Assembly (NCBI RefSeq): GCF_910584465.1
Contig: NZ_CAJUBK010000022.1
Location: 1 to 31,672 of the forward strand
DNA length: 31,672 nucleotides
Direction of reading: 5' to 3'
Source of the DNA: an uncultured Oscillibacter sp.
GTDB taxonomy: Bacteria; Bacillota; Clostridia; Oscillospirales; Oscillospiraceae
Below are positions 6,201 through 12,797 of the stretch, piece after piece; positions within the stretch are counted from its first letter, which is position 1, and every line of letters begins with the position of its first letter. The position numbers and the translations under genes are program-made. Under the pieces are notes generated by a model that was given only the letters and a program-made list of their open reading frames with translations, made no database searches and was not told the DNA's origin.

Positions 6201-7796
6201 TCAGGTTATAAGTAATTCTTTCGCCATAAGCTTCGGATACACATAGAGCCGCATATCACTTTCCCGCCAGGCACCGCCTTGACTCTTGAAATAAACGACG
6301 TGATCCACTACCGTTTTCAATAGCGCGTTTTGTTCCGCGGGGGTCCCCAGCGTGGCGTACACATCCAGCACGTTCTGGATGCTGGGCGCCACGCTTTTCC
6401 GTGTCAACTCCGCCCGCCTGAGCGCGCCTAGGTGCGTCCGCAGGGCCTCGATCTGCCGCTCCGTCTCCGTGATCCGCGCGGCCAGGACGCGGGACCGCTC
6501 AAGGAATACATCCTTGCTGTAAAGCCCCTGCTCCAGTAAGTCGTACAGACTGCCTTTTTGCTTGTTCAGCGTATCCAACTGCTTCCGGGCCTTGGCGATG
6601 TTCCGCTCCGCATCGTGGACGGCCTCATCGTCCCCTCGTGCTCCCGCATCAGACTGGGCGCGGACCTTGTACGCCTCCAGCCACTCCGCCAGGGCGGACA
6701 ACAGGGCGTCTTCCACCACATCCCGGCGGCTGCCAACGGTAGGACACTTGGCGGTGGGGCACATGATCATAGGCGCGCCGTGGCTGCCCTGGGGCAGCTG
6801 CACCAGAGAACGGCCGCAGACAGAGCAGTAAAGCAGCCCCGCCAGGGGGTTCGAGATCGTTTTGCTGCCGGGGACAGGCGCATGCCCGCGGCTGGTCATC
6901 ATGGCCCTGGCTGCGGTCCAGGTCTCCTCCGAGATCAGCGGGGGATGGACGCCCTTCCTCAGTTCTGTGTCCTGGTTCACCGGATGGCTGATCACCACCC
7001 TGCCGTCCACCATGCGCTTGGTATCGGGGCGGTAGGACCAGCGGATATACCCGGCGTAGGTGGGGTTCTTCAGCACGTCCCGCACGGCGGCGGCGGACCA
7101 CTGGACGCCTCCGGGAGAGAGGATGCCCCGGGCGTTGAGCAGGTTCGCGACCGCATAGCTCCCGAGGGGCTTGCGGCCGCCGTCGGGCTGCGGATCCCCC
7201 AGGGTGTAGAGCTGGAAGATCTCGCGGACCACATCGGCAGTTTCGGGCACGGGCTCCAGGGTATAGCCCTTCTGGTGGGGGAGCTTCACTTTCCGGTAGC
7301 CGTAGGGCGGCGTCCCGGCGATATACTTCCCCTCGGACAAAGAGGCCATGCGGCCCCGCTGGAGCCGGCGGTTTATGGCTTTGTATTCCCGGCGGGACAT
7401 GAAGAGGCCGAACTCGAAATATTCCTCATCCGCCTCGTCGGCGGGGTCATAGATCTTCTCCGGAGTGACGATCTTCGTGCCACTGTACTGGAAGGTCTCC
7501 GCCACCACGCCCTGGTCCCTGGTGTTGCCTCTGGCGAGGCGGGGGACCTCCATGACCAGCACGCCCTCGAAAGCGCCGGTCTCCACTGCGGCCAGGAGCT
7601 TCTGCATCTCCGGCCGGTCGGCGATAGAATCGCCGCTGACGACCTCCTCGTAGATGTGGGCGATGGAGTACCCCCGCTGCTTCGCCAGGGCCAGGAGGGT
7701 GTCCCTGTGGCGCTGGAGGGTATCGAAGCTGCCGGTCTGGAGCTCCAGGTCCCGGTCCTTCCGGGACTTGCGGAGGTACATGAGGTATTGTTTCAT
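6201..7796 (-). CDS. Large serine recombinase, phage integrase
   Basis: A 531-aa protein with an N-terminal resolvase domain (about residues 2-150; nucleophile Ser11 in MYLRKSRKD), a recombinase domain (about 165-290), a zinc ribbon (CSVCG near 325, second Cys pair CPTAKC) and a coiled-coil C-terminal segment (about 390-450). This is the layout of large serine integrases such as phiC31 and TP901-1 types. ATG 7796 has AGGAGG 8 nt upstream. Its gene lies at the left edge of the prophage with its 3' end on the junction, so the attachment site should lie within about 100 bp left of 6201. Confidence 0.95.
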   Translation of the reverse strand: MKQYLMYLRKSRKDRDLELQTGSFDTLQRHRDTLLALAKQRGYSIAHIYEEVVSGDSIADRPEMQKLLAAVETGAFEGVLVMEVPRLARGNTRDQGVVAETFQYSGTKIVTPEKIYDPADEADEEYFEFGLFMSRREYKAINRRLQRGRMASLSEGKYIAGTPPYGYRKVKLPHQKGYTLEPVPETADVVREIFQLYTLGDPQPDGGRKPLGSYAVANLLNARGILSPGGVQWSAAAVRDVLKNPTYAGYIRWSYRPDTKRMVDGRVVISHPVNQDTELRKGVHPPLISEETWTAARAMMTSRGHAPVPGSKTISNPLAGLLYCSVCGRSLVQLPQGSHGAPMIMCPTAKCPTVGSRRDVVEDALLSALAEWLEAYKVRAQSDAGARGDDEAVHDAERNIAKARKQLDTLNKQKGSLYDLLEQGLYSKDVFLERSRVLAARITETERQIEALRTHLGALRRAELTRKSVAPSIQNVLDVYATLGTPAEQNALLKTVVDHVVYFKSQGGAWRESDMRLYVYPKLMAKELLIT

Positions 7797-7816
7797 GGCG
7801 GGGCCTCCTGCGAGAA

Positions 7817-7854
7817 GCCGCCCCGGAGCCGTCTAGCCGGGGCGGTTTTTATTT
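7817..7854 (+). terminator. Intrinsic terminator reading rightward
   Basis: GCCGCCCCGG and CCGGGGCGG form a strong stem followed by TTTTTATTT on the plus strand. It sits between two minus-strand genes, so it would block plus-strand readthrough across the integrase region. Confidence 0.55.
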
Positions 7855-8034
7855 ACAAAGCTTTATTTCCATAAATTCATCCAGCCGTCGGAGGATCTCG
7901 ACCAGCCCATCTAGGTCAGCATCGTACAAAGCGGCCTGCATTTGGAGGGGCATGGTATCCAGGTATTCTATATGCAGGGCGATCCTATCCCTCAGTTCTT
8001 CAAAGGCAGCGGTAAGCGTTTCTTTGGTTTCCAT
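7849..8034 (-). CDS. Small helical protein of the early region
   Basis: A 61-aa acidic, helical protein (METKETLTAAFEELRDRIA). ATG 8034 has AGGAGG about 8 nt before it. It lies between the integrase and an AbrB-like gene on the same strand. No family is recognised. It could be an integrase accessory factor, but nothing in the sequence shows this. Confidence 0.6.
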   Translation of the reverse strand: METKETLTAAFEELRDRIALHIEYLDTMPLQMQAALYDADLDGLVEILRRLDEFMEIKLCK

Positions 8035-8069
8035 ATGCGTCCTCCTGGATGTTCGATTTGGATATCGGT

Positions 8070-8249
8070 TCATTTATCGCGCTCCGCCTCCCGCCGCCGG
8101 CCGGAGGTCCTGCGGATGACGACCCGGTCCCCCTGGCAGGAGAGCTCCACCTCATCGTCCCCCCGCACGCCGATCTGCTCCAGGAACCTGACGGGGATCT
8201 GGACGCCAAAGCCGTTGTCGGGCCATTGGATCACATGAGGGCGAGGCAT
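8070..8249 (-). CDS. AbrB/MazE-like DNA-binding protein
   Basis: A 59-aa frame starting ATG 8249 after AAGGAGG. Its middle reads GFGVQIPVRFLEQIGVRGDD and then VELSCQGDRVVIRR, the swapped-hairpin pattern of the SpoVT/AbrB and MazE antitoxin fold. Such proteins act as transcription regulators or antitoxins. No toxin-like gene directly follows; the next gene, 36 nt on, is the 61-aa helical protein, so a two-gene antitoxin module is possible but unproven. Confidence 0.65.
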   Translation of the reverse strand: MPRPHVIQWPDNGFGVQIPVRFLEQIGVRGDDEVELSCQGDRVVIRRTSGRRREAERDK

Positions 8250-8291
8250 AGGGGAGACCTCCTTCGTGATGTGTCCATGCCGGACACATGT

Positions 8292-8482
8292 TTACTGCGC
8301 CTTTTTCAGCTCCGCCACATCGTGGACCAGCAGGCGGATTACGGTTTTCAGAGTGCCTGCTTCCTCCTCCGGCGCCTTCACACAGTCCTTGGGGGCCAGA
8401 GTGTCCAACAGGTTTTGATGTTCTTCCGCCAGCAGGACCAGGCGATTGATTCGTCAAGCCGCCGCCCATCCTGGGAGGCGTT
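8292..8482 (-). pseudogene. Frameshifted small gene upstream of the AbrB-like gene
   Basis: A minus-strand frame ending TAA at 8294-8292 encodes LVLLAEEHQNLLDTLAPKD and then a helical stretch to AELKKAQ. It lacks a start because an in-frame TGA precedes it. A neighbouring frame supplies a fitting upstream part (DGRRLDESIA), as if one base were gained or lost near 8450. Alternatively it is simply noncoding. Confidence 0.3.
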
Positions 8483-8499
8483 TTATTCACTTCTGGCTT

Positions 8500-8563
8500 A
8501 TGAATTCGCACTTCGCCCCAGTGGGGACGCCTCTCTTTTGCGTCGAAGTTTGGATGAATTCAT
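8500..8563. repeat. Compound inverted repeat downstream of the Cys-rich gene
   Basis: Outer arms ATGAATTC (8500-8507) and GAATTCAT (8556-8563), then CTTCG/CGAAG, then an inner CCCCAGTGGGG stem. No T-run follows. It may be a transcript end structure or a regulator site for the genes to its left. Confidence 0.45.
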
Positions 8564-8565
8564 TT

Positions 8566-9108
8566 TCAGTCAATATTGCGGTTTCCTCCGTAGAAAATCC
8601 GCCCACTTTTCAAAATCTTGCGGTAGCCGCACAGCATGGAAAACGAGGGGTCGGGATGGACGCATACTTTTGCGTCACTGCATTCCTCGTAATGTGAGCA
8701 GCAGTCGAACTCTTTGGGGACCAGCTCAATGGCCAGAAGCGTGGCCTTCTCCATGAGGGAGGGGACGTCGTTTTCGGTTAGCAGGTCAAATGCGATTCTG
8801 AAAAAATGCTTTTCGGACGCGATTTGAGTTGTTTCTGTGCCTTCAGGAATGACCTCATGCAGGCGGCCAGGGATAGAGATGTACCATTTTTTCCCGCGCA
8901 GCTTCAGCTTGCAAATAAGGGAAGAACGAAATTTAAGGGAACTGTATGTAGACAAAACTTCGTAAGTAATATCCTCCGGGTTGGCATTTCTGGACTTCGC
9001 CGCCTCTTGAAGAAGCGGAAGGGCCTGTTTGAAAAATGCTTCTTCCCGTTCCATCCCAAGTTCTTTCTCAGTTTTGGGAAAGAGGGAAGTTTGATTAAAA
9101 TCGTCCAT
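8566..9108 (-). CDS. Uncharacterised protein with Cys-rich C-terminus
   Basis: A 180-aa protein. The C-terminal third carries clustered cysteines (DCCSHYEECSDAKVCVHPD, then MLCGYRK) that could bind zinc or an iron-sulfur cluster. The rest is a mixed alpha/beta fold that I do not recognise. ATG 9108 follows GGGAGG, and the start overlaps the end of the exonuclease gene by 14 nt, so the pair is probably co-translated and functionally linked. Confidence 0.7.
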   Translation of the reverse strand: MDDFNQTSLFPKTEKELGMEREEAFFKQALPLLQEAAKSRNANPEDITYEVLSTYSSLKFRSSLICKLKLRGKKWYISIPGRLHEVIPEGTETTQIASEKHFFRIAFDLLTENDVPSLMEKATLLAIELVPKEFDCCSHYEECSDAKVCVHPDPSFSMLCGYRKILKSGRIFYGGNRNID

Positions 9109-10057
9109 CGTAAACCTCCCGTTGCATGATTGACAGGAATTGACTTTCACGGAGAATTTCGATATGGGCCTTTCCACTCCAATTCAGCTCGGCGGCTTTC
9201 TTCTCTTTGGTGCTTGTGCCATCCTCTCCGACGAGGCTTATATCCTGTTTTCCTACTACAAGATAATCGACTTTTCGGGATACGGAAGTTTTTACGGACG
9301 CTCCCATGTTTATGACGGCCTGCATAGCTTCCGCCCGGCTCATGCACAAATCGCCGGTGAAGACAATGGTTTTTCCGAAAAACGGGTTTTTCGGGTCAAT
9401 GGAAGAAATATCCGCTGTCCTTTCTATATCGCAGGGGCGAATGTTACTATAAGTTGGAATACGTTTTTCTTTGTGAAATTCAGTAGCTACAGAAGGATTC
9501 AAGTCTGAAAATTGATAGATTTTTACATTTGGTAAGGAAAAACATAACTCACCTAAGTTTTTGCATTGGGAAGATTCAATACATGAAATAGCCAATTTTG
9601 CGCATGTTATTGCATCATCCAATCCATTGTGATGCTGGCCAAGATTAATGTTAAAAAAGTTTGCGCAGTTCACTAGACTCTTTTTCCCCGGGACAAATTC
9701 CTTACAAAGTGAGACGGTATCAATATATTTGAAATCAGTATTGTAGATAAATGGAAATGAACGTTTTAGTACGGACATATCGAAAAAAGCATTATGGGCG
9801 AGTACTGCATAGTGTCCAAAAAAATGAAATATATCCCTCCATACATCGTAAGGAGTCGGAGCGCGTTTGACATCTTCTGGCGTAATTCCGTGAATTCGAA
9901 TATTACCAGAGTCAAATTCTGAATTGGGCTTGATGAGGGAATAATAGGTGTCTACAATTTCAGAGTCTCTTACAGCGGCAATACCAATAGAGCAAGCGCT
10001 ATCATAATTATGATTTGCCGTTTCGAAGTCAATTGTAATAAAATCGTAACGTTCCAT
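9095..10057 (-). CDS. DnaQ-like 3'-5' exonuclease with BRCT domain
   Basis: A 320-aa protein. The N-terminal DEDDh exonuclease has motif I DFETAN (Asp10, Glu12), motif II AHNAFFDMSVL (Asp93) and motif III HHNGLDDA (His143, Asp148). A BRCT domain (about residues 222-310) starts at FFGKTIVFTGDL and contains the conserved GASV and DYLVVG stretches. The same pairing occurs in stand-alone epsilon-like proteins of Firmicutes. It probably trims or proofreads DNA ends in phage or host repair. ATG 10057 is chosen over two GTG codons just upstream. It lies in the leftward early operon. Confidence 0.9.
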   Translation of the reverse strand: MERYDFITIDFETANHNYDSACSIGIAAVRDSEIVDTYYSLIKPNSEFDSGNIRIHGITPEDVKRAPTPYDVWRDIFHFFGHYAVLAHNAFFDMSVLKRSFPFIYNTDFKYIDTVSLCKEFVPGKKSLVNCANFFNINLGQHHNGLDDAITCAKLAISCIESSQCKNLGELCFSLPNVKIYQFSDLNPSVATEFHKEKRIPTYSNIRPCDIERTADISSIDPKNPFFGKTIVFTGDLCMSRAEAMQAVINMGASVKTSVSRKVDYLVVGKQDISLVGEDGTSTKEKKAAELNWSGKAHIEILRESQFLSIMQREVYDGRF

Positions 10058-10084
10058 ACCCACCACCCTTTTATTTATTTTCGC

Positions 10085-10360
10085 TTAACCTTCAACATCC
10101 GAAAGGTTAGGCTTTTGCAGATCAATGTTCGATTTGGATACGGTTTGTTTATTGACCTCTGGTCTGTCAGTTCGCCCCAGCAAGTAATCTATAGAGCAGT
10201 CCAAGAAGTTGGCTATTTTGACAAGATTATTTACAGTTGGAATTTTCTCCCCGCGGATATAAGAAGCCATCAGCCCTTGGGAAATACCTGTTTCCTTAGC
10301 TATTCGATAGCCTGTAATGTTCTTGCTTTGTAAGATTTCTCTAAAGCACTCCGTGAACAA
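10085..10360 (-). CDS. XRE family regulator, immunity module 1
   Basis: A 91-aa protein with an HTH (about residues 16-40, YRIAKETGISQGLMASYIRG) and the LDCSIDYLLGRTD tail of short Cro/CI-type regulators. The start is TTG at 10360, with GGAGGG 8 nt upstream; the nearby ATG at 10368 is in another frame and opens only 22 codons. Two TATARYCC-type inverted repeats lie just upstream. Its tail is nearly identical in pattern to that of the regulator at 11659, pointing to a duplication. Confidence 0.85.
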   Translation of the reverse strand: MFTECFREILQSKNITGYRIAKETGISQGLMASYIRGEKIPTVNNLVKIANFLDCSIDYLLGRTDRPEVNKQTVSKSNIDLQKPNLSDVEG

Positions 10361-10377
10361 TCGTGCATCCCTCCAAA

Positions 10378-10431
10378 TATAGCCCGATAGGGCTATAAAA
10401 CTGTTGACAAATATAACCCGATTGGACTATA
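10378..10431. promoter_or_regulatory. Operator pair, immunity module 1
   Basis: Site 1 (10378-10397) is a perfect TATAGCCC-N4-GGGCTATA. Site 2 (10412-10431) is TATAACCC-N4-GGACTATA with two mismatched pairs. Centres are 34 bp apart. Site 2 fills the spacer of the plus-strand promoter. Confidence 0.75.
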
Positions 10432-10433
10432 GT
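10404..10433 (+). promoter_or_regulatory. Rightward promoter, immunity module 1
   Basis: TTGACA, 18 bp, TATAGT. It faces away from the module 1 regulator and toward the type I toxin gene about 290 bp downstream. No good gene lies in 10434-10727 apart from the toxin leader. Confidence 0.7.
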
Positions 10434-10590
10434 AACCTCACGGACAGAAAATAGATCCATAGGACAAGTGAATGACCAGACAGGATACCTGCTGGACAGG
10501 GAAGCCACGCCTTTGCGGGCCAAGTCCAGTATAGCGTCGTCGAGGCCGCCCGGGGTACAAGGATGGGATTCCTGACAACTGGAAACGATA

Positions 10591-10619
10591 TTGCATTTTG
10601 CTGAAGATCGTGATATCCT
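10591..10619 (+). promoter_or_regulatory. Possible toxin mRNA promoter
   Basis: TTGCAT, 17 bp, TATCCT, ending about 27 nt before the inverted-repeat leader of the toxin. It matches the consensus only moderately, and the toxin could instead be read from the module 1 promoter. Confidence 0.4.
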
Positions 10620-10727
10620 CGAACGCAGGAAAGGATCATCTTTCAGCGCTGCCAGTAACGGCGGACGGTTGGCCCTCTTGACAGGGGGCGGCTTCTTGCC
10701 CTCTGATCTTCGGAAAGGGGGCGGCTT

Positions 10728-10814
10728 ATGGTTACATACAGTGAACTGTTTCAGTACACGCTTGTTATCATCGGCATTATCGGCCTCTTCATTGCGGTCA
10801 ATAAAAAGAAGTAA
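10728..10814 (+). CDS. Type I toxin, holin-like membrane peptide
   Basis: A 28-aa peptide starting MVTYSELFQYTLVIIGIIG, with one membrane helix and a triple-lysine tail. This is the pattern of the Firmicutes 'putative holin-like toxin' family (PF16935). AAAGGGGG precedes the ATG, and its GGGGGCGG can pair with nearby CCCTC or CCGCCC stretches, which would hide the ribosome site. The antisense RNA at 10801-10892 overlaps its last codons. When expressed freely such peptides depolarise the membrane. Confidence 0.85.
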   Translation: MVTYSELFQYTLVIIGIIGLFIAVNKKK

Positions 10815-10892
10815 CCGCCCGGCTCCTCAACCAGCGGTTACTTCTTTGTAACTCATGAAGGGGGCCAACCGTCTACCGGCAGCGCCCTTTCT
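10801..10892 (-). ncRNA. Predicted antisense antitoxin RNA
   Basis: A minus-strand promoter (10899-10927) and a strong terminator (10805-10847) delimit an RNA of about 90 nt with no open frame. It is convergent with the toxin mRNA and overlaps its 3' end. This matches the layout of TxpA/RatA- and BsrG/SR4-type loci. The ends are inferred from promoter and stem positions. Confidence 0.7.
10805..10847. terminator. Bidirectional terminator of toxin and antitoxin RNAs
   Basis: Perfect 14-bp arms AAAGAAGTAACCGC and GCGGTTACTTCTTT with a 15-nt loop. T-runs follow on the minus strand (TTTTTAT) and more weakly on the plus strand. It includes the toxin stop codon. Confidence 0.85.
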
Positions 10893-10898
10893 ATGTTT

Positions 10899-10927
10899 AG
10901 TATAACCGCTCATAATGAAATTGTCAA
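10899..10927 (-). promoter_or_regulatory. Antisense RNA promoter
   Basis: On the minus strand TTGACA (10927-10922), exactly 17 bp, TATACT (10904-10899). This is a strong consensus match, as expected for an antitoxin RNA that must be in excess. Confidence 0.85.
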
Positions 10928-10934
10928 GAGTTCC

Positions 10935-10967
10935 CCGGCGTCCAGCATGAGCGCCGGCTTATTTTTT
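10935..10967 (+). terminator. Second rightward terminator after the toxin
   Basis: CCGGCG and CGCCGG arms followed by CTTATTTTTT. A toxin mRNA ending here would include both arms of the long-range inverted repeat. Confidence 0.7.
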
Positions 10968-10987
10968 GCCCCAGCACAGGGGCGTGA

Positions 10988-11461
10988 TCACATTGCCTCG
11001 CTGGTACGCCCGGACTCTTGGGGGACTTCGTTCACATCCAGGAGCTTGCGGACGGCGGCTTGGGTGCCTTTGTCCGCCTGGTCGTAGGCTGCCGCTACCA
11101 TAAGGCCAAGAAAACTGAAGCCCGGATTGGCCTTAGTAAACACTTCTATAGTGTCACGGAGCATACTCACATCATAGTTTATTTGCGATTTTAATAGCTT
11201 TAAGTTCTCTTCTTTTGACAGATACTTTTCTCCTTCTCCAAATACAAGCCATGCAGGAGATACATTCAGAACCATCGAAAGCATAGTACCCATTCTAACA
11301 AAAGAAGCACTTTTCCCTTTCTTCCAATCTGTAACTGTTTGAGGCGCAACATTCATTCTTAAAGCAAATTCTTTTTGTGACATACCAGATTCTTCTAAAG
11401 CCTCAAAGATTCTGCTACGAATATCAGCGTAATTATTAGCAGAAATATCCAAAAAGTACAC
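10988..11461 (-). CDS. XRE family repressor, immunity module 2
   Basis: A 157-aa protein. The HTH covers about residues 22-55 (MSQKEFALRMNVAPQTVTDW), followed by a helical C-terminal region of about 90 residues that probably dimerises. It lacks the Ala-Gly/Ser-Lys features of a LexA-type self-cleaving repressor. The frame opens with GTG at 11461; a TTG at 11452 is better spaced from the GGGGG upstream, so the exact start is uncertain. Two AATCAG/CTGATT operators lie just upstream, making this the likely main lysogeny repressor or one of three. Confidence 0.82.
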   Translation of the reverse strand: MYFLDISANNYADIRSRIFEALEESGMSQKEFALRMNVAPQTVTDWKKGKSASFVRMGTMLSMVLNVSPAWLVFGEGEKYLSKEENLKLLKSQINYDVSMLRDTIEVFTKANPGFSFLGLMVAAAYDQADKGTQAAVRKLLDVNEVPQESGRTSEAM

Positions 11462-11483
11462 CCCCGATTTGTGACATTAATAG

Positions 11484-11534
11484 ATAATCAGAATTATCCT
11501 GATTATTGTGTTGACAATCAGAAATAATCTGATT
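11484..11534. promoter_or_regulatory. Operator pair, immunity module 2
   Basis: Two inverted repeats AATCAG-N7-CTGATT (11486-11504 and 11516-11534), 30 bp centre to centre. Site 1 extends to ATAATCAG/CTGATTAT. Site 2 exactly fills the spacer of the plus-strand promoter. Confidence 0.85.
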
Positions 11535-11540
11535 TATAGT
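11511..11540 (+). promoter_or_regulatory. Rightward promoter, immunity module 2
   Basis: TTGACA, 18 bp, TATAGT, followed by GTGTAACCAT as in module 3. It drives the 25-codon frame at 11591. Confidence 0.8.
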
Positions 11541-11590
11541 GTAACCATACCGTCACGGAAGATAAATCTGATGGAATGGAGGTGAGGCAA

Positions 11591-11668
11591 ATGGCTAAGA
11601 CAACCACTGACCTGGAAAAAATCAGAAAAGAGCTGGCGGAAATACATTCCCTTTCCAATCACGTGTGA
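11591..11668 (+). CDS. 25-aa peptide under the module 2 promoter
   Basis: A short frame starting MAKTTTDLEKIRKELAEIHS, a single charged amphipathic helix. A good ribosome site (GGAGGTG, about 6 nt) sits in front, and it is the first and only frame after a repressible promoter. Its end overlaps the end of the convergent regulator gene by 10 nt. It could be an antirepressor-like or leader peptide, or the truncated head of a longer gene. No family is recognised. Confidence 0.5.
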   Translation: MAKTTTDLEKIRKELAEIHSLSNHV

Positions 11669-11898
11669 TTTTGCCGGTTGACCTCCGGCACATCGGTCCG
11701 GCCCAGCAGGTAGTCCACGGAGCAGTCCAAGTAGTCGGCGATCTTGGCGAGGCTGATGCAGGAGAGCTGCTTGCCTTTGGAAAACTCAGATATGGCATTG
11801 ATATTCATGCCGCAGTCAGAGAGAAGGGTGCGCACAGTGACCTTTTTTCCCCTGGCGCGCAGCTTTATACGCTCGGCGATCTCTTGTGTAACGTACAT
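11659..11898 (-). CDS. XRE family regulator, immunity module 3
   Basis: A 79-aa protein. The HTH covers about residues 21-45 (VRTLLSDCGMNINAISEFSK), then the tail LDCSVDYLLGRTDVPEVN shared with the module 1 regulator. ATG 11898 follows GAGGGG. Longer in-frame readings would cover the operators and are rejected. Two ATCAAG-type palindromes lie just upstream. It faces the Cro-like gene at 12069, the classic CI/Cro arrangement. Confidence 0.82.
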   Translation of the reverse strand: MYVTQEIAERIKLRARGKKVTVRTLLSDCGMNINAISEFSKGKQLSCISLAKIADYLDCSVDYLLGRTDVPEVNRQNHT

Positions 11899-11932
11899 AA
11901 AGCAATACCCCTCGATTTTGTGCAAAGCCGAA

Positions 11933-11983
11933 AAAATCAAGTAATAACTTGATTTTGCATTGATAATCAAGCTATGGCTTGAT
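11933..11983. promoter_or_regulatory. Operator pair, immunity module 3
   Basis: Site 1 (11933-11956) is a perfect palindrome AAAATCAAGT-N4-ACTTGATTTT. Site 2 (11966-11983) is ATCAAGC-N4-GCTTGAT. Site 2 covers the spacer of the plus-strand promoter. Confidence 0.85.
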
Positions 11984-11988
11984 ATAGT
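11960..11988 (+). promoter_or_regulatory. Rightward promoter, immunity module 3
   Basis: TTGATA, 17 bp, TATAGT, then GTGTAACCATGCCG, nearly the same downstream sequence as module 2. It drives the Cro-like gene and probably the replication genes. Confidence 0.8.
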
Positions 11989-12068
11989 GTAACCATGCCG
12001 ACAGCAACCACAAGGACAATATACCATGTTTATCCCAAAGTTTCAAGAAAAACGAAAGGAGGAGCGCA

Positions 12069-12263
12069 ATGAATAATATCCGGCTCCTGCGGGTTCAGAA
12101 CGACATGACCATGAAAGAACTGGCGGAGCGTGTCGGCGTGAAGCACCCGGCGGTGTTTAAGTGGGAACATGGCTTGAATGAGCCTTCTTGGAAGAACGCG
12201 CGGAAATTAGCCGACGTGTTCGACGTTTCCATAGACTATCTCATGGGCCGCGGCAGCGCCTGA
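12069..12263 (+). CDS. Cro-like XRE regulator
   Basis: A 64-aa protein that is almost entirely a helix-turn-helix (about residues 14-38, MKELAERVGVKHPAVFKWEH), ending FDVSIDYLMGRG like its neighbours. AAAGGAGG precedes the ATG. It is the first gene rightward of the module 3 operators, the position of cro in lambdoid layouts. Confidence 0.85.
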   Translation: MNNIRLLRVQNDMTMKELAERVGVKHPAVFKWEHGLNEPSWKNARKLADVFDVSIDYLMGRGSA

Positions 12264-12303
12264 TCCCACATCACTATCCTACCCCAAAAAGGAGGCCCGC
12301 GCC

Positions 12304-12756
12304 ATGCCGGAGGATGGCCGGAACATCTACAAGACCTGCCGGGAGCTGGCAGGCCACACCCAGGAACACGCTGCGGAGCTGCTGGGCTGCTCCGTCCGGG
12401 CCCTGGCCCGATACGAGAGCGGGGAGGTGTCCCCCCCGGACGACCTCGCCGTCCGTATGGACGCGCTCTACTCCAACCACTTCCTCGCCTATGACCACCT
12501 GTGCCGCACCTCCCAGGTAGCGGCGGCTCTGTTGCCGACGGTGGAGGATTGCAGCTTGCAGACAGCGGTGATGCGGTGCTTTAACCGTATGGAGCGGTTT
12601 TTGGAGAAGCGCCCGGACCACCGGCTCATGGAGATCGCGGAGGACAACGTCATCGACGAAAGCGAGAGGCCGGACCTGGATCTGATCCTTGCTGACCTTG
12701 AGGAGCTGACCAAAGCATTTACCGAGGTCCGCCTGGCGGCAGGCCGCAGCACATAG
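12304..12756 (+). CDS. HTH protein of the early rightward operon
   Basis: A 150-aa protein with an N-terminal XRE-type HTH (about residues 10-48, THTQEHAAELLG-like stretch then VRALARYESG) and an acidic helical C-terminal part. The ribosome site AAAGGAGG is 10 nt before the ATG. It probably regulates early phage genes. The subfamily is not recognised. Confidence 0.75.
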   Translation: MPEDGRNIYKTCRELAGHTQEHAAELLGCSVRALARYESGEVSPPDDLAVRMDALYSNHFLAYDHLCRTSQVAAALLPTVEDCSLQTAVMRCFNRMERFLEKRPDHRLMEIAEDNVIDESERPDLDLILADLEELTKAFTEVRLAAGRST

Positions 12757-12797
12757 GACGAGCTCCCGCCGGCGTAGAGTTGAGGGAGGTGATACAT

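Larger units (their letters stand above)
10646..10887. repeat. Long-range inverted repeat flanking the toxin gene
   Basis: Left arm 10646-10674 carries GCGCTGCC and GACGGTTGGCCC. The right arm near 10862-10885 carries their complements GGGCCAACCGTC and GGCAGCGC in inverted order. In a transcript spanning both arms the 5' leader would pair with the 3' end, a known way of silencing full-length type I toxin mRNAs. Confidence 0.7.

Noticed and set aside
6558..7874. A 438-codon plus-strand open frame opposite the integrase gene
   Set aside because: It is the antisense shadow of the serine recombinase, whose domains and ribosome site are clear. The frame has no recognisable domain.
8049..8756. A 235-codon plus-strand frame over the AbrB-like gene
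   Set aside because: It is a shadow. The minus-strand 59-aa frame has a strong ribosome site and an AbrB-type fold pattern.
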